Positions 44,717 to 53,136 of a stretch of 64,000 nt of DNA are shown one piece after another (position 1 is the first letter of the stretch; each line of letters begins with the position of its first letter). The notes below the pieces were generated by a model, which worked only from the letters and a program-made list of their open reading frames with translations, did not search any database and was not told the DNA's origin. This stretch comes from an uncultured Pelagibacteraceae bacterium. GTDB taxonomy: Bacteria; Pseudomonadota; Alphaproteobacteria; Pelagibacterales; Pelagibacteraceae. The stretch covers positions 1 to 64,000 of the forward strand of contig CACHCA010000002.1 of assembly GCA_902578265.1 (NCBI GenBank), in the 5' to 3' direction. Made by a program: the position numbers and the translations under genes.

Positions 44717-45752
44717 TAAAATCCTAAGATCAGTTCAGTCTAAAGGATTTAAATATATTGAATTACCATCAGTAATTGAGACTAATCATATAGTTCAAAG
44801 ATCTGGTGAAAGTTTTAGAAAATTTATTTTTTCATTTACAGATCAGACAGGTAATGAATTATGTTTAAGACCTGACCTTACCATTGCTTCTTGTCTTAGA
44901 TATTTAGAAAACAATTTAAAGGGCAAAGAAAAAATATTTTATAGCGGACAGGCTTATAGAAAATCTCAAAATAAAAAGGACTCTATAATCCGAAATCAAG
45001 TTGGTTTTGAGATTATAGGATCAAAAGATGAAAAAAATGATGACAAAGAAATAATAAACACATCACTTAAATCACTAAAAAATTTGAAATACTCAACTGG
45101 TACACTCACTATTGGCAATGTGGAAATTTTTAATCTTTTGATATCTAAATTAGATATACCGAAAAGATGGAAATTAAGACTTACAAGACATTTTTGGCGA
45201 GAAGATTATTTCAGTGATTTACTAAAAAGATTAGAGACAAATTCTGATGTAGACCCGACTATTGTTGAAGTTGATAAAAGAAGATATTTAAAAATGTTAA
45301 AGGATAATCAATCATCAATTGTTGCAGGTAGAACATTAAAAGAAATTTTAGAAAGGTTTGATAAAAAGATTAAGGATCCAAGAAGAGCAAGTAAAGGAAG
45401 CAATACATCGAAAATCATTAAAGAGTTTCTAAAAATTAAATGTCCAATAAATAAAGCTGCAAAGGAATTAAATAAATTTTTTAAAAAATATAAAATAAAC
45501 CTTTTTGTTGATCAGAAATATTTTCCTGTCTCAAAAAATAAAATATCTAAATTGAATGTGGTTTTTTCATCAGCCTTTGGAAGACAATTAGAGTATTACA
45601 CTGGCATAGTTTTTAAAATAGACATCAAATTAAAGTCGAAAATTATTAATTGTTGTAATGGTGGTCGTTATGACAAATTAATTTTTGATCTTGGTTCAAA
45701 AAAACAAACACCAGCAGTTGGAGCAGCTTTTAATTTAAATTATCAATCATGA
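44694..45752 (+). CDS. hisZ: ATP phosphoribosyltransferase regulatory subunit HisZ
   Basis: 352-aa HisRS-like paralogue without tRNA charging function; it forms an octamer with short HisG and allows histidine feedback. It keeps LCLRPDLTIASCLRYL (motif 2-like), FYSGQAYRKSQ and the GGRYDKL motif, but lacks the HisRS anticodon domain. The presence of a short-form HisG directly behind confirms the assignment. Overlap with hisG is 4 nt. Confidence 0.9.
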   Translation: MKSKNLSDKILRSVQSKGFKYIELPSVIETNHIVQRSGESFRKFIFSFTDQTGNELCLRPDLTIASCLRYLENNLKGKEKIFYSGQAYRKSQNKKDSIIRNQVGFEIIGSKDEKNDDKEIINTSLKSLKNLKYSTGTLTIGNVEIFNLLISKLDIPKRWKLRLTRHFWREDYFSDLLKRLETNSDVDPTIVEVDKRRYLKMLKDNQSSIVAGRTLKEILERFDKKIKDPRRASKGSNTSKIIKEFLKIKCPINKAAKELNKFFKKYKINLFVDQKYFPVSKNKISKLNVVFSSAFGRQLEYYTGIVFKIDIKLKSKIINCCNGGRYDKLIFDLGSKKQTPAVGAAFNLNYQS

Positions 45753-46435
45753 AAAATTTAATAAATATAGGAATACCAAGTAAGGGACGGTTAAGAAAAG
45801 ATATTTTAAAAATTTTTACTAAAAAAAGATTAAAGCTTATTTCTGAGCGGGGGGAAAGAGATTTGATAGGTTCAATTAAAAATAAATTAAACATAAAAAT
45901 TTTATATTTACACGCTAGAGAAATTATTGAAAGATTAGGAGATGGCTCTTTAGATATTGGCTTTTCTGGTTTTGATCTATTTAAAGAATGTGAAATAAAT
46001 ACTCAAAATAAAATAAATGTTGTCAAAAAACTTAATTTTGGAAAAGCTAATTTAATTTTAGCTATACCTGATCCTTGGATCGATGTTCAAACAATAGCTG
46101 ACCTAGAAGAAATTGCATTTGAATTTAGAGATAAAAAGAAAAAAAGACTAAGAGTTGCAACTAAGTATCCAAACTTAACTAGGGATTTTTTATTTTCTAA
46201 AGGTGTTACTCAATTTAAATTGGTTGATAGTTTAGGAGCAACTGAGGCGTACCCTTTTACTGGTTCAGCTGAATTAATTTCAGACATAACATCTACAGGT
46301 GAGACACTTAGAGCGAATAATTTACGTATATTGAAAGATGGAAAAATCTTAAAATCTCAAGCTTGTATTTTTACTTCAAAAAAAAATAGTAAAAAAAAAG
46401 GTTTAAAAAACTTTGTTAAATTACTTTCTAAGTAA
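45749..46435 (+). CDS. hisG: ATP phosphoribosyltransferase, short form HisG
   Basis: 228-aa catalytic subunit for the first histidine step (ATP + PRPP to phosphoribosyl-ATP). INIGIPSKGRLRKDIL opens it; DIGFSGFDLF and LVDSLGATEAYPFTGSAELISDI hold PRPP and ATP site residues. The C-terminal regulatory domain of long HisG is missing, so it needs HisZ. Last gene of the histidine unit. Confidence 0.95.
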   Translation: MKNLINIGIPSKGRLRKDILKIFTKKRLKLISERGERDLIGSIKNKLNIKILYLHAREIIERLGDGSLDIGFSGFDLFKECEINTQNKINVVKKLNFGKANLILAIPDPWIDVQTIADLEEIAFEFRDKKKKRLRVATKYPNLTRDFLFSKGVTQFKLVDSLGATEAYPFTGSAELISDITSTGETLRANNLRILKDGKILKSQACIFTSKKNSKKKGLKNFVKLLSK

Positions 46436-46552
46436 TTTATCTTTAAAGTATGCGAGAATAATTTTGATGATATCTAAATTTCTTATTATTGCATAAGTAG
46501 CTATTAGAACTCCTATTCCAAAAATAATTTTCAAAATAAGATATAATTCCAT
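46421..46552 (-). CDS. Possible 43-aa membrane protein antisense to hisG end
   Basis: ATG complementary to 46550-46552, stop complementary to 46421-46423. Product begins MELYLILKIIFGIGVLIATY and continues as one long hydrophobic helix with a basic tail FKDKLLRK. A weak AAGGGA sits upstream. It overlaps hisG by 15 bp. No homologue known to me. Confidence 0.35.
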   Translation of the reverse strand: MELYLILKIIFGIGVLIATYAIIRNLDIIKIILAYFKDKLLRK

Positions 46553-46582
46553 AAAAATCCCTTATAATACAAGTTACGAATC

Positions 46583-47674
46583 ATGGACACAATTTTATTA
46601 ATAATTTTGATTTTAATGTTTGGAGCAATCTTGGCTATTCTGTATTTAAATATAAAGTCCAAGAAAGAGGACAGAGCTGATGAGACTAATGAAATAGCAA
46701 ATTTGAATGCGGAAATTATTAGATTAAAAGATAGCTTAAACTCTACAATCAATACATCTATAAGTTCGATGTCTACTTCATTTAACTCTTTATCAACTGG
46801 TGTTACAAAGGATATGACAGAGGCACTTACTAAAGTTGATGAGAAGGTTGGTAATTTTAATGAACAAGTAAAGCTCTTAAATCAAAGTCAAGAGGGAATT
46901 ACTAAAATTTTAGCAGGGGTCAAAAAATATGGAACTCTAGCTGAGTATTCTTTGGATGCTCTAATTAAAGATTTATTACCTGCGTCTCAATATATGACAA
47001 ATGTCAAAATGAGAGAAGATACAAGTGAAAACGTAGAATTTGCAATCAAACTTCAAGGAGATGTTTTGGTTCCAGTAGACTCTCATTTTCCAGTAGAAAA
47101 ATTTAAGGCAATTACAGATGCGCACGAGGCAGATGATAAGAAGGCAGTTGCTGATGCTAGAACAAAATTAGCAAGTGCATTTAAGGCCAAAGCAAAAAGT
47201 GTTATGGAAAAATATATTGTTCCACCTAAAACTTCAAATTTTGCAATAGTGTACGCTCCTACAGAAAGTCTTCACAAAGAATTAACTGAGTATCAAGACC
47301 CAAGCACTAAAGAGCTATTAACTCAAGAATTAATGAAAAAATATAAAATAGTAATTTGTGGCCCAAATACTTTTTCTGCTTATTTACAGTCTTTACACAT
47401 GGGCTTTCAGTCTCTTAAAATTTCAAAACACGCAACTGAGATTTATGATCATTTAAAAACTATAAGTACGAGATTTTCTAGTCATTTTGATAATATTTAT
47501 AAATTAAGAAAAAAACTTGAAGAGGCCATGACGGTTGTTGATAGTTTTGGAAAAGATGCAAGATCAATAACTAGAACTTTAGAAAATATAAAAGATCCCG
47601 AGCAAGTTGAAAAAGCTGTTCTAACAGAGAACGTTGAGAGTTTTGTTGAAAGAAATAAACAAGTCAAAAAATAA
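46583..47674 (+). CDS. rmuC: RmuC-family DNA recombination protein
   Basis: 363-aa protein: N-terminal membrane anchor (about 4-24), a coiled-coil region to about 110, then the RmuC nuclease-like domain with LPASQYMTNVKMREDTSENVEFAIKL, VLVPVDSHFPVEKF, and KIVICGPNTFSAYLQSLHMGFQSL. RmuC limits DNA inversions in E. coli; a PD-(D/E)XK-like fold is proposed. It overlaps the next ORF's long form, but the likely start of that gene is 38 bp after this stop. Confidence 0.9.
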   Translation: MDTILLIILILMFGAILAILYLNIKSKKEDRADETNEIANLNAEIIRLKDSLNSTINTSISSMSTSFNSLSTGVTKDMTEALTKVDEKVGNFNEQVKLLNQSQEGITKILAGVKKYGTLAEYSLDALIKDLLPASQYMTNVKMREDTSENVEFAIKLQGDVLVPVDSHFPVEKFKAITDAHEADDKKAVADARTKLASAFKAKAKSVMEKYIVPPKTSNFAIVYAPTESLHKELTEYQDPSTKELLTQELMKKYKIVICGPNTFSAYLQSLHMGFQSLKISKHATEIYDHLKTISTRFSSHFDNIYKLRKKLEEAMTVVDSFGKDARSITRTLENIKDPEQVEKAVLTENVESFVERNKQVKK

Positions 47675-47711
47675 TTTCTTTTTTCAGATAATACCGACTA
47701 TAAGAAATCAC

Positions 47712-48398
47712 ATGCGTTGGAACAAAAAATATGACTATCCTAAAAGTTCAAGAGCAACTCAAGATGGAATAAGAAGATATGTGTTAGGTGAAGCTAAATT
47801 ACCAAGTGTAACATCAATACTTGATGCAACAAAGTCTGAGGAAGATAAAGCAGCATTAGCTAACTGGAAAGAGAGAACCGGCCACAAAGAAGCTGAAGCT
47901 ATAACAAAGGCAGCAAGTAACAGAGGTTCTCAAATGCACAGCTATTTAGAATCTTTTCTTTTGGGAAGGGAAAATTTAAGTTTCTTTGAAGACAATGAGC
48001 AATATAAAAAAATGGCAAAAGAAATTATCGATAAAGGCTTAACAAACAGATTAGAAGAAATATATGGTGTTGAGTGCACGATGCATTATCCAGATAGATA
48101 TGCGGGAACAGCAGACTGCGTTGGTGTTTATGATGGAAAAGAAACAATAATTGATTTTAAGCAATCTAACAAACCAAAAAAAACTGAGTACATAGACTCT
48201 TGGTTTTTACAAACTGCGGCTTACTCTTTAGCGCATAATGTTGTTTATAATTCAAATATCAATGCATGTGTTATTTTAGTTTGTACAGTAGATAATTTAT
48301 TTCAAGAATTTAAAATTCAAGGGCCAGAACTGATAACATATCAAAATTTGTTTTTAGGTAGATTAAAAAAATTTAATGAGATGAATAATTTGGTTTAA
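47712..48398 (+). CDS. PD-(D/E)XK exonuclease (MGME1/phage-type)
   Basis: 228-aa nuclease from the ATG at 47712 (MRWNKKYDYPKSSR); a longer frame reaching into rmuC has no independent support. SVTSILDATKSEEDKAALANWKERTG and AASNRGSQMHSYLESFLLG resemble the MGME1/phage exonuclease N-terminal region. The catalytic core is YAGTADCVGVYDGKETIIDFKQSNKPKK: D-x-x-E-x-K within it fits PD-(D/E)XK. It sits between rmuC and sbcB. Confidence 0.8.
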   Translation: MRWNKKYDYPKSSRATQDGIRRYVLGEAKLPSVTSILDATKSEEDKAALANWKERTGHKEAEAITKAASNRGSQMHSYLESFLLGRENLSFFEDNEQYKKMAKEIIDKGLTNRLEEIYGVECTMHYPDRYAGTADCVGVYDGKETIIDFKQSNKPKKTEYIDSWFLQTAAYSLAHNVVYNSNINACVILVCTVDNLFQEFKIQGPELITYQNLFLGRLKKFNEMNNLV

Positions 48399-48405
48399 CA
48401 AAAAA

Positions 48406-49842
48406 ATGGATAAGATTGTAATTTACGATACAGAGACAACAAACTCAACAATATGGGGATCCATAATTGAAGTTGGAGCTGTTGTAGTTGATAAAAATTT
48501 GAGAGAAATTGGAAAATTAAATATTAGAGGGCGAATGCCAGAAGGTGAGGTGCCAAGTGCAAAGGCTTTACTTGTTAATTCAACTAGTATTGATTTATTA
48601 ACTAAAGGCAATTATTCACATTATGACTTTTTAGGTGCGGTTGAAAACTTTTTCTCTAAATGTGCTCCAGCAATGTTTATGGGCTGGTCAAATTTAAATT
48701 TTGATCGGAGAATGTTCCACTTTAATTTTTTTAAGGGCAATCGTTATCCTTATGCTACTCACTCATCACCTAACAGTGAACATGATGGTTTACACATAGC
48801 TAGGGCTGCTCAAACCTTAAATTCTGAAACTCTAAAAACAGAATTAACAGAGGCAGGAAATCCAAGCTTAGCATTAGAATCTTTATCAAGAATGCAAGGT
48901 TTCGACACCTCAGCAAGTCACACTGCCTTCGTTGATGCTCAAAATTCATTGAAGGTCCTTCGGATTATTAAAAATAAACATAAAGAAAATTGGGAAACAT
49001 TTTTAAAAACATCAACTAAAACAAGCGTAGAAACGTTTTTAAAAAATGAGGGCATATATTCTATTTTTGAAAATGTTAAGGGTAGAAATATGATGTACCT
49101 CACTAGCACACTACATCCTAATCACTCTTTTCATCCATCTTACGCATCGTGGGGATATGTTTGGGATTTAAGAAGAGATCCAGAACCGCTATTAAACTTA
49201 CCAGTAAATCAATTGAGAGATATATTAAAAAAATATAGTCCCAAGGCTTTGAGAGTTTTGAAAACTAATAAAGCTCCAGTAATTTTGGACAAAGAGTTTG
49301 CCTTAAAACAAAAACCCTATTCAGACCTAGATTTGGAAACAATTAAAAGAAGAGCGCAAATGGTTAGAAATAATGAAAATTTTTGTAAAAATATACAAAT
49401 TATAAACAGAGAAGCAGCAGAGGAAAAAGAGCAAACTAAAACCCAGGAAGATTTGTTACCTGAAGAAACTTTGTATGAAAAATTTATTCCAAATAAAGAT
49501 ACTGCTCTTTTTAAAACCTGGCATAGCTCATCTTGGGAAGATAAGTTGAGATTACTTGATAAATTTCAAGATAAAAGATGTAGTTGGTTTGGACAAAAAA
49601 TTATTTATCAAGAAGCGCCACAAATTTTACCACCTGATTTATATAAAAATATTAAAAGTGAAATTGCTAGACGCATACTAAGTAAGAATAAGGAGAAGTG
49701 GCAAACAGTAAATATGGCATATAATGAAATCGACTATTTGAGAGATCAAGCAGATAAAAGAGATGATAAAATTGAATTAAATAAACTTGATGAAATAAAC
49801 GATTTTATTATGTCTATTGAAAAAAAATATGAAATTGCCTAG
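48406..49842 (+). CDS. sbcB: Exodeoxyribonuclease I
   Basis: 478-aa DEDD 3'-5' single-strand DNA exonuclease. Motif I YDTETTNSTIW (D-T-E), SNLNFDRRMFHFNFFKGNRYPYA as motif II region, and SHTAFVDAQNSLKVL as motif III match E. coli ExoI; the SH3-like and helical domains follow. It starts 7 bp after the PD-(D/E)XK gene. ExoI is not universal in alphaproteobacteria, so its presence beside two other nuclease-like genes is notable. Confidence 0.9.
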   Translation: MDKIVIYDTETTNSTIWGSIIEVGAVVVDKNLREIGKLNIRGRMPEGEVPSAKALLVNSTSIDLLTKGNYSHYDFLGAVENFFSKCAPAMFMGWSNLNFDRRMFHFNFFKGNRYPYATHSSPNSEHDGLHIARAAQTLNSETLKTELTEAGNPSLALESLSRMQGFDTSASHTAFVDAQNSLKVLRIIKNKHKENWETFLKTSTKTSVETFLKNEGIYSIFENVKGRNMMYLTSTLHPNHSFHPSYASWGYVWDLRRDPEPLLNLPVNQLRDILKKYSPKALRVLKTNKAPVILDKEFALKQKPYSDLDLETIKRRAQMVRNNENFCKNIQIINREAAEEKEQTKTQEDLLPEETLYEKFIPNKDTALFKTWHSSSWEDKLRLLDKFQDKRCSWFGQKIIYQEAPQILPPDLYKNIKSEIARRILSKNKEKWQTVNMAYNEIDYLRDQADKRDDKIELNKLDEINDFIMSIEKKYEIA

Positions 49843-49876
49843 TTGACTTTAAGATACAAGTTTATAGAAAGGATTT

Positions 49877-50194
49877 ATGCTTACAGATTTTAAAGATGAA
49901 GATTTTGAAGACAAAATTAAAAGTGAAGATGTTTCAGTAATTCAATTTAGCGCAGCTTGGTGTGGCCCTTGTAAGTCCTTAAAACCAATTATGGATAAAC
50001 TTGCAGTTGAGTATAAAGACAAGGCTGGTTTTTATTACGCTGATATAGAGGATGGTGGTATTAATACGGGAAGTGCTGCGGGAATAAGAGGTGTTCCAAC
50101 AGTGATAATCTATAAAAAAGGTGTTGAAGTTGATAGAAAAGTTGGCGGCGTACCAGAAAGCCATATGAAAGAGTTTTTAGAAAAAAATATCTAA
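49877..50194 (+). CDS. trxA: Thioredoxin
   Basis: 105-aa thioredoxin fold. WCGPCKSLKPIMD is the redox active site; RGVPTVIIYKKG with the cis-Pro is intact. Cytoplasmic disulfide reductant. It starts 34 bp after sbcB with an AAGGATTT-like ribosome site and is convergent with folC by a 4-bp overlap. Confidence 0.93.
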   Translation: MLTDFKDEDFEDKIKSEDVSVIQFSAAWCGPCKSLKPIMDKLAVEYKDKAGFYYADIEDGGINTGSAAGIRGVPTVIIYKKGVEVDRKVGGVPESHMKEFLEKNI

Positions 50195-51456
50195 TTTAAA
50201 TTTAATATCTCACCGGCTAAATATAAAGATCCTGTAATTATTAACATATCATTTTTTTTAAGTGATAAGGACTTAATTGCTTTCTCAATATTTTTCTCAT
50301 ATTTAACATTAAAAACATCTTGAAATTTTTCTTTTAATTTTTTACCACTGATAGCATTTGGTTGATTAGGGATATCAACAGTGGTTAGAGATGATATATC
50401 TTTAAAGTAGCTAATATATTTTTTATGATCTTTATTAGACATCATGCCTATAATAAAATGCTTATTACAATCTAAAGTTTGAAGATACTCATTTAAAACT
50501 CTAGCACCATCTTCATTGTGACTTCCATCTAACAATAATTGGTTATTTTTGATTAAATCTTTTATTTTCCCAGACTTTATTTCTTGTAATCTGCCAATAT
50601 TTTCAATCTTTGTAACACCACTTTTGATATTATGATCTGATATATCAATATTTAAATGTCTCAGAACTGCAATTGCGGTTGATATATTCTCAATTTGAAA
50701 TTGCCCAATAACGTTTGTACTTGGAAGTTTTAATCCTCCGTATTTATCTTCATAATAAAAAAACTTATTTTCTCCTATAGAGTAACTAAAATCCTCATTA
50801 AAAATTATTTTATTGGATGAATTATTGCAAATTGTTTTCTTAATACATTCAGTTGTTTTTTTAGAATTTTGTTTAGATATTATTATATTAGAACTCAATA
50901 AAGAGGAGGTTTTTTCAAATACGATTTTTTCTATCGTTCGCTGATCTTCTGGCAGCCAGTCAAGATGATCTTTACTAATAGAGCATACTACACTTGCAAG
51001 GTTATTTTTTAGTATATTAGTGGCATCGAATCTATGAAACAAACCAGCCTCTATCAGATTTATATTATTTGGATATTGTGCAGCTTTATAAAAAAAACAA
51101 GCAGTTAAAATTTCAAAAAAGGTGATTGGTTCGTTTTTGTTTATTTTTTCAACTTCCTCAAAGAGAGATGCTAATTCCTCATCTTTCAATTGTTCATTGT
51201 TAAAAATAAATCTTTCATTTATTTTTTGAATATGTGGACTAGTATAAACGTTGCACTTAATTTTAGCGTCTTTTAATATAGAATAACAAGCTTGAATCGT
51301 AGAGTTCTTACCGTTTGTGCCTACAAAATTTATTGCTTTAACCTTATCTTGTGGGGTGCCTAATTTTTTACAAAGAGTTTTTATTCGGCCTAAGCTAAGG
51401 TCGATTTCTTTAGGATGCAGCTTTTGTAAGCGATTGACTATTTTCTGAAGTCTCAT
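50191..51456 (-). CDS. folC: Folylpolyglutamate/dihydrofolate synthase
   Basis: 421-aa Mur-ligase-type enzyme adding glutamate to dihydropteroate or folates. VGTNGKNSTIQACYSIL is the P-loop (Gly-Lys variation of G-T-N-G-K-G-S: here KNS, one residue different), SPHIQKINERF and LEAGLFHRFDATN-type motifs, and LLDGSHNEDGARVL follow. Overlaps accD by 47 nt at its 5' end. The start at 51456 lies within accD. Confidence 0.9.
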   Translation of the reverse strand: MRLQKIVNRLQKLHPKEIDLSLGRIKTLCKKLGTPQDKVKAINFVGTNGKNSTIQACYSILKDAKIKCNVYTSPHIQKINERFIFNNEQLKDEELASLFEEVEKINKNEPITFFEILTACFFYKAAQYPNNINLIEAGLFHRFDATNILKNNLASVVCSISKDHLDWLPEDQRTIEKIVFEKTSSLLSSNIIISKQNSKKTTECIKKTICNNSSNKIIFNEDFSYSIGENKFFYYEDKYGGLKLPSTNVIGQFQIENISTAIAVLRHLNIDISDHNIKSGVTKIENIGRLQEIKSGKIKDLIKNNQLLLDGSHNEDGARVLNEYLQTLDCNKHFIIGMMSNKDHKKYISYFKDISSLTTVDIPNQPNAISGKKLKEKFQDVFNVKYEKNIEKAIKSLSLKKNDMLIITGSLYLAGEILNLN

Positions 51457-52339
51457 TTTCTTCAGTGCTTATAACAGAATTTTTCTTTAACAATATTGAT
51501 AATAAAGTTCCAATTTTTTTAGAAAGATTTTTTCTCTCAATAATTATGTCAACAAATCCAGTTTTTTCTACATACTCACTTCTTTGGAAACCTTCTGGAA
51601 GCTCTTCTTTGACAGTGCCTTGAATTACTCTTGCACCCGCAAATGCTATTAAAGCTCCTGGTTCAGCAATGTGAATATCACCCAACATAGCATACGAAGC
51701 TGTTATACCGCCTGCTGTCGGATCAGTTATACATACCAAATATGGAAGATTATTTTTTTTGAGCTCATTAATTGCGAGTGTCGTTCTTGTCATTTGCGAT
51801 AGTGAAATTAAACTTTCCATCATTCTCATTCCGCCACCAGCGCTAACACATAAGAATGGTGTTTTATTTTCAATTGCATGTTGAATACCATATAAAAATG
51901 CCTCTCCTTCAGCAGCTGCCATTGATGCTCCTAAAAAATCAAAATCAGACGCGACTGCTGTTATTTTGATATTATTAATCGATCCACTAACAACCATCAT
52001 TCCACAATCCATCCCTGTTTTTTTTCTAGCACTTTTTAATCTATCTTTATACGATTTGGAGTCATTCCACTCTAAAGGATCATCATTTGGGATAGGTGTT
52101 TTAAATATTTCATAATTATTTTTTCCAAAAAGAATATCAAATCTTTGTTTTGGTTTAATTCTATGGTGTTTGTTACAATCTGAGCAAACCCAAAGATTTT
52201 TCTCTAAATCTTTTTTTAAAATTGGGCCTTTACAACAAGAGGTCCAATCACTATTTGCAATTTCTTCTTTAGAGGCTCTTTTATGGATTGCAGATTTTAT
52301 TTTTTCACCTGCTTTGATAATTTTTGTAATCCAATTCAT
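51410..52339 (-). CDS. accD: Acetyl-CoA carboxylase carboxyltransferase beta subunit
   Basis: 309-aa subunit of the fatty acid synthesis entry enzyme. Zinc ribbon CCKGPILKKDLEKNLWVCSDC near 36-56; the crotonase-like core has LCVSAGGGMRMMESLISLSQM and TDPTAGGITASYAMLGDIHIAEPGA. Ends in a Ser/Glu-rich tail. Overlaps trpA by 4 nt; trpB-trpA-accD-folC is the classic alphaproteobacterial order. accA is elsewhere. Confidence 0.95.
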   Translation of the reverse strand: MNWITKIIKAGEKIKSAIHKRASKEEIANSDWTSCCKGPILKKDLEKNLWVCSDCNKHHRIKPKQRFDILFGKNNYEIFKTPIPNDDPLEWNDSKSYKDRLKSARKKTGMDCGMMVVSGSINNIKITAVASDFDFLGASMAAAEGEAFLYGIQHAIENKTPFLCVSAGGGMRMMESLISLSQMTRTTLAINELKKNNLPYLVCITDPTAGGITASYAMLGDIHIAEPGALIAFAGARVIQGTVKEELPEGFQRSEYVEKTGFVDIIIERKNLSKKIGTLLSILLKKNSVISTEENETSENSQSLTKAAS

Positions 52340-53136
52340 TTTATTTTATTTTTTAACCTATTAACTAACTTATCTACATTTGTGACAGGATTTTGTCTAT
52401 TCTTTAAACTTCTTGTAATTTCATTACAAATAGCACTTCCTACAACTAATCCATCAGCAGATTTAAGTTTTCCAATTGTTTTTTCAGTAATTCCAAAACC
52501 AATCACAACGTCTTTTTTTGGATTAATTTTTTTTATTTTTCTGTAATTTTTAAGTATTTCGCGTGGAGATATTTTTAGTTTTCCTCCAGTTGTACTTAGC
52601 ATTGAAATAAAATAATTCATTTGATGGGAGTCTTGTATTATTTTTTTAAGCCTTTTGCTTGTCGTTGTAGGGGATAAAAGTTGAATAAAATAGATTGATT
52701 TATTTTTACACTTTTTCGCAAAATTTTTATTTTCTGGCCAAGGCAAATCTACAACTATTAATCCATTTACCCCAGAAACTTTACATTTATTTATAAATTT
52801 GTTCTCTCCAAACTGAAAAATCATATTATAGTAACCCATTAATATAACAGGTTTAGATTTATCAAATTTTTTAAACTCTTTAACAATTTTAAAGATATTA
52901 TTAATCTTAATTCCATTTTTGATTGCTCTATAAGCACTAGTTTGAATTTGGCTTCCGTCTGCAACGGGAGTATTGTGAGGGACGCCTACTTCAACAATAT
53001 CAACATTTTTAGAGATTGTTTTTAATATATTTAAAGATTGTTTTTCTGAACTGTCGCCCGCAACAGTATAAGTTATTAAAGCAGTTCTGTTTTGCTGTTT
53101 TGCTCTTTTAAACGCTAAATTAATAGGGTTTAACAT
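52336..53136 (-). CDS. trpA: Tryptophan synthase alpha chain
   Basis: 266-aa TIM barrel cleaving indoleglycerol phosphate to indole and G3P. LITYTVAGDSS, VEVGVPHNTPVADGSQIQ with the catalytic Glu/Asp pair, VDLPWPENKNF, and VVIGFGITEKTIG are diagnostic. Overlaps trpB by 17 nt, so the two subunits are translated together. Confidence 0.95.
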   Translation of the reverse strand: MLNPINLAFKRAKQQNRTALITYTVAGDSSEKQSLNILKTISKNVDIVEVGVPHNTPVADGSQIQTSAYRAIKNGIKINNIFKIVKEFKKFDKSKPVILMGYYNMIFQFGENKFINKCKVSGVNGLIVVDLPWPENKNFAKKCKNKSIYFIQLLSPTTTSKRLKKIIQDSHQMNYFISMLSTTGGKLKISPREILKNYRKIKKINPKKDVVIGFGITEKTIGKLKSADGLVVGSAICNEITRSLKNRQNPVTNVDKLVNRLKNKIK

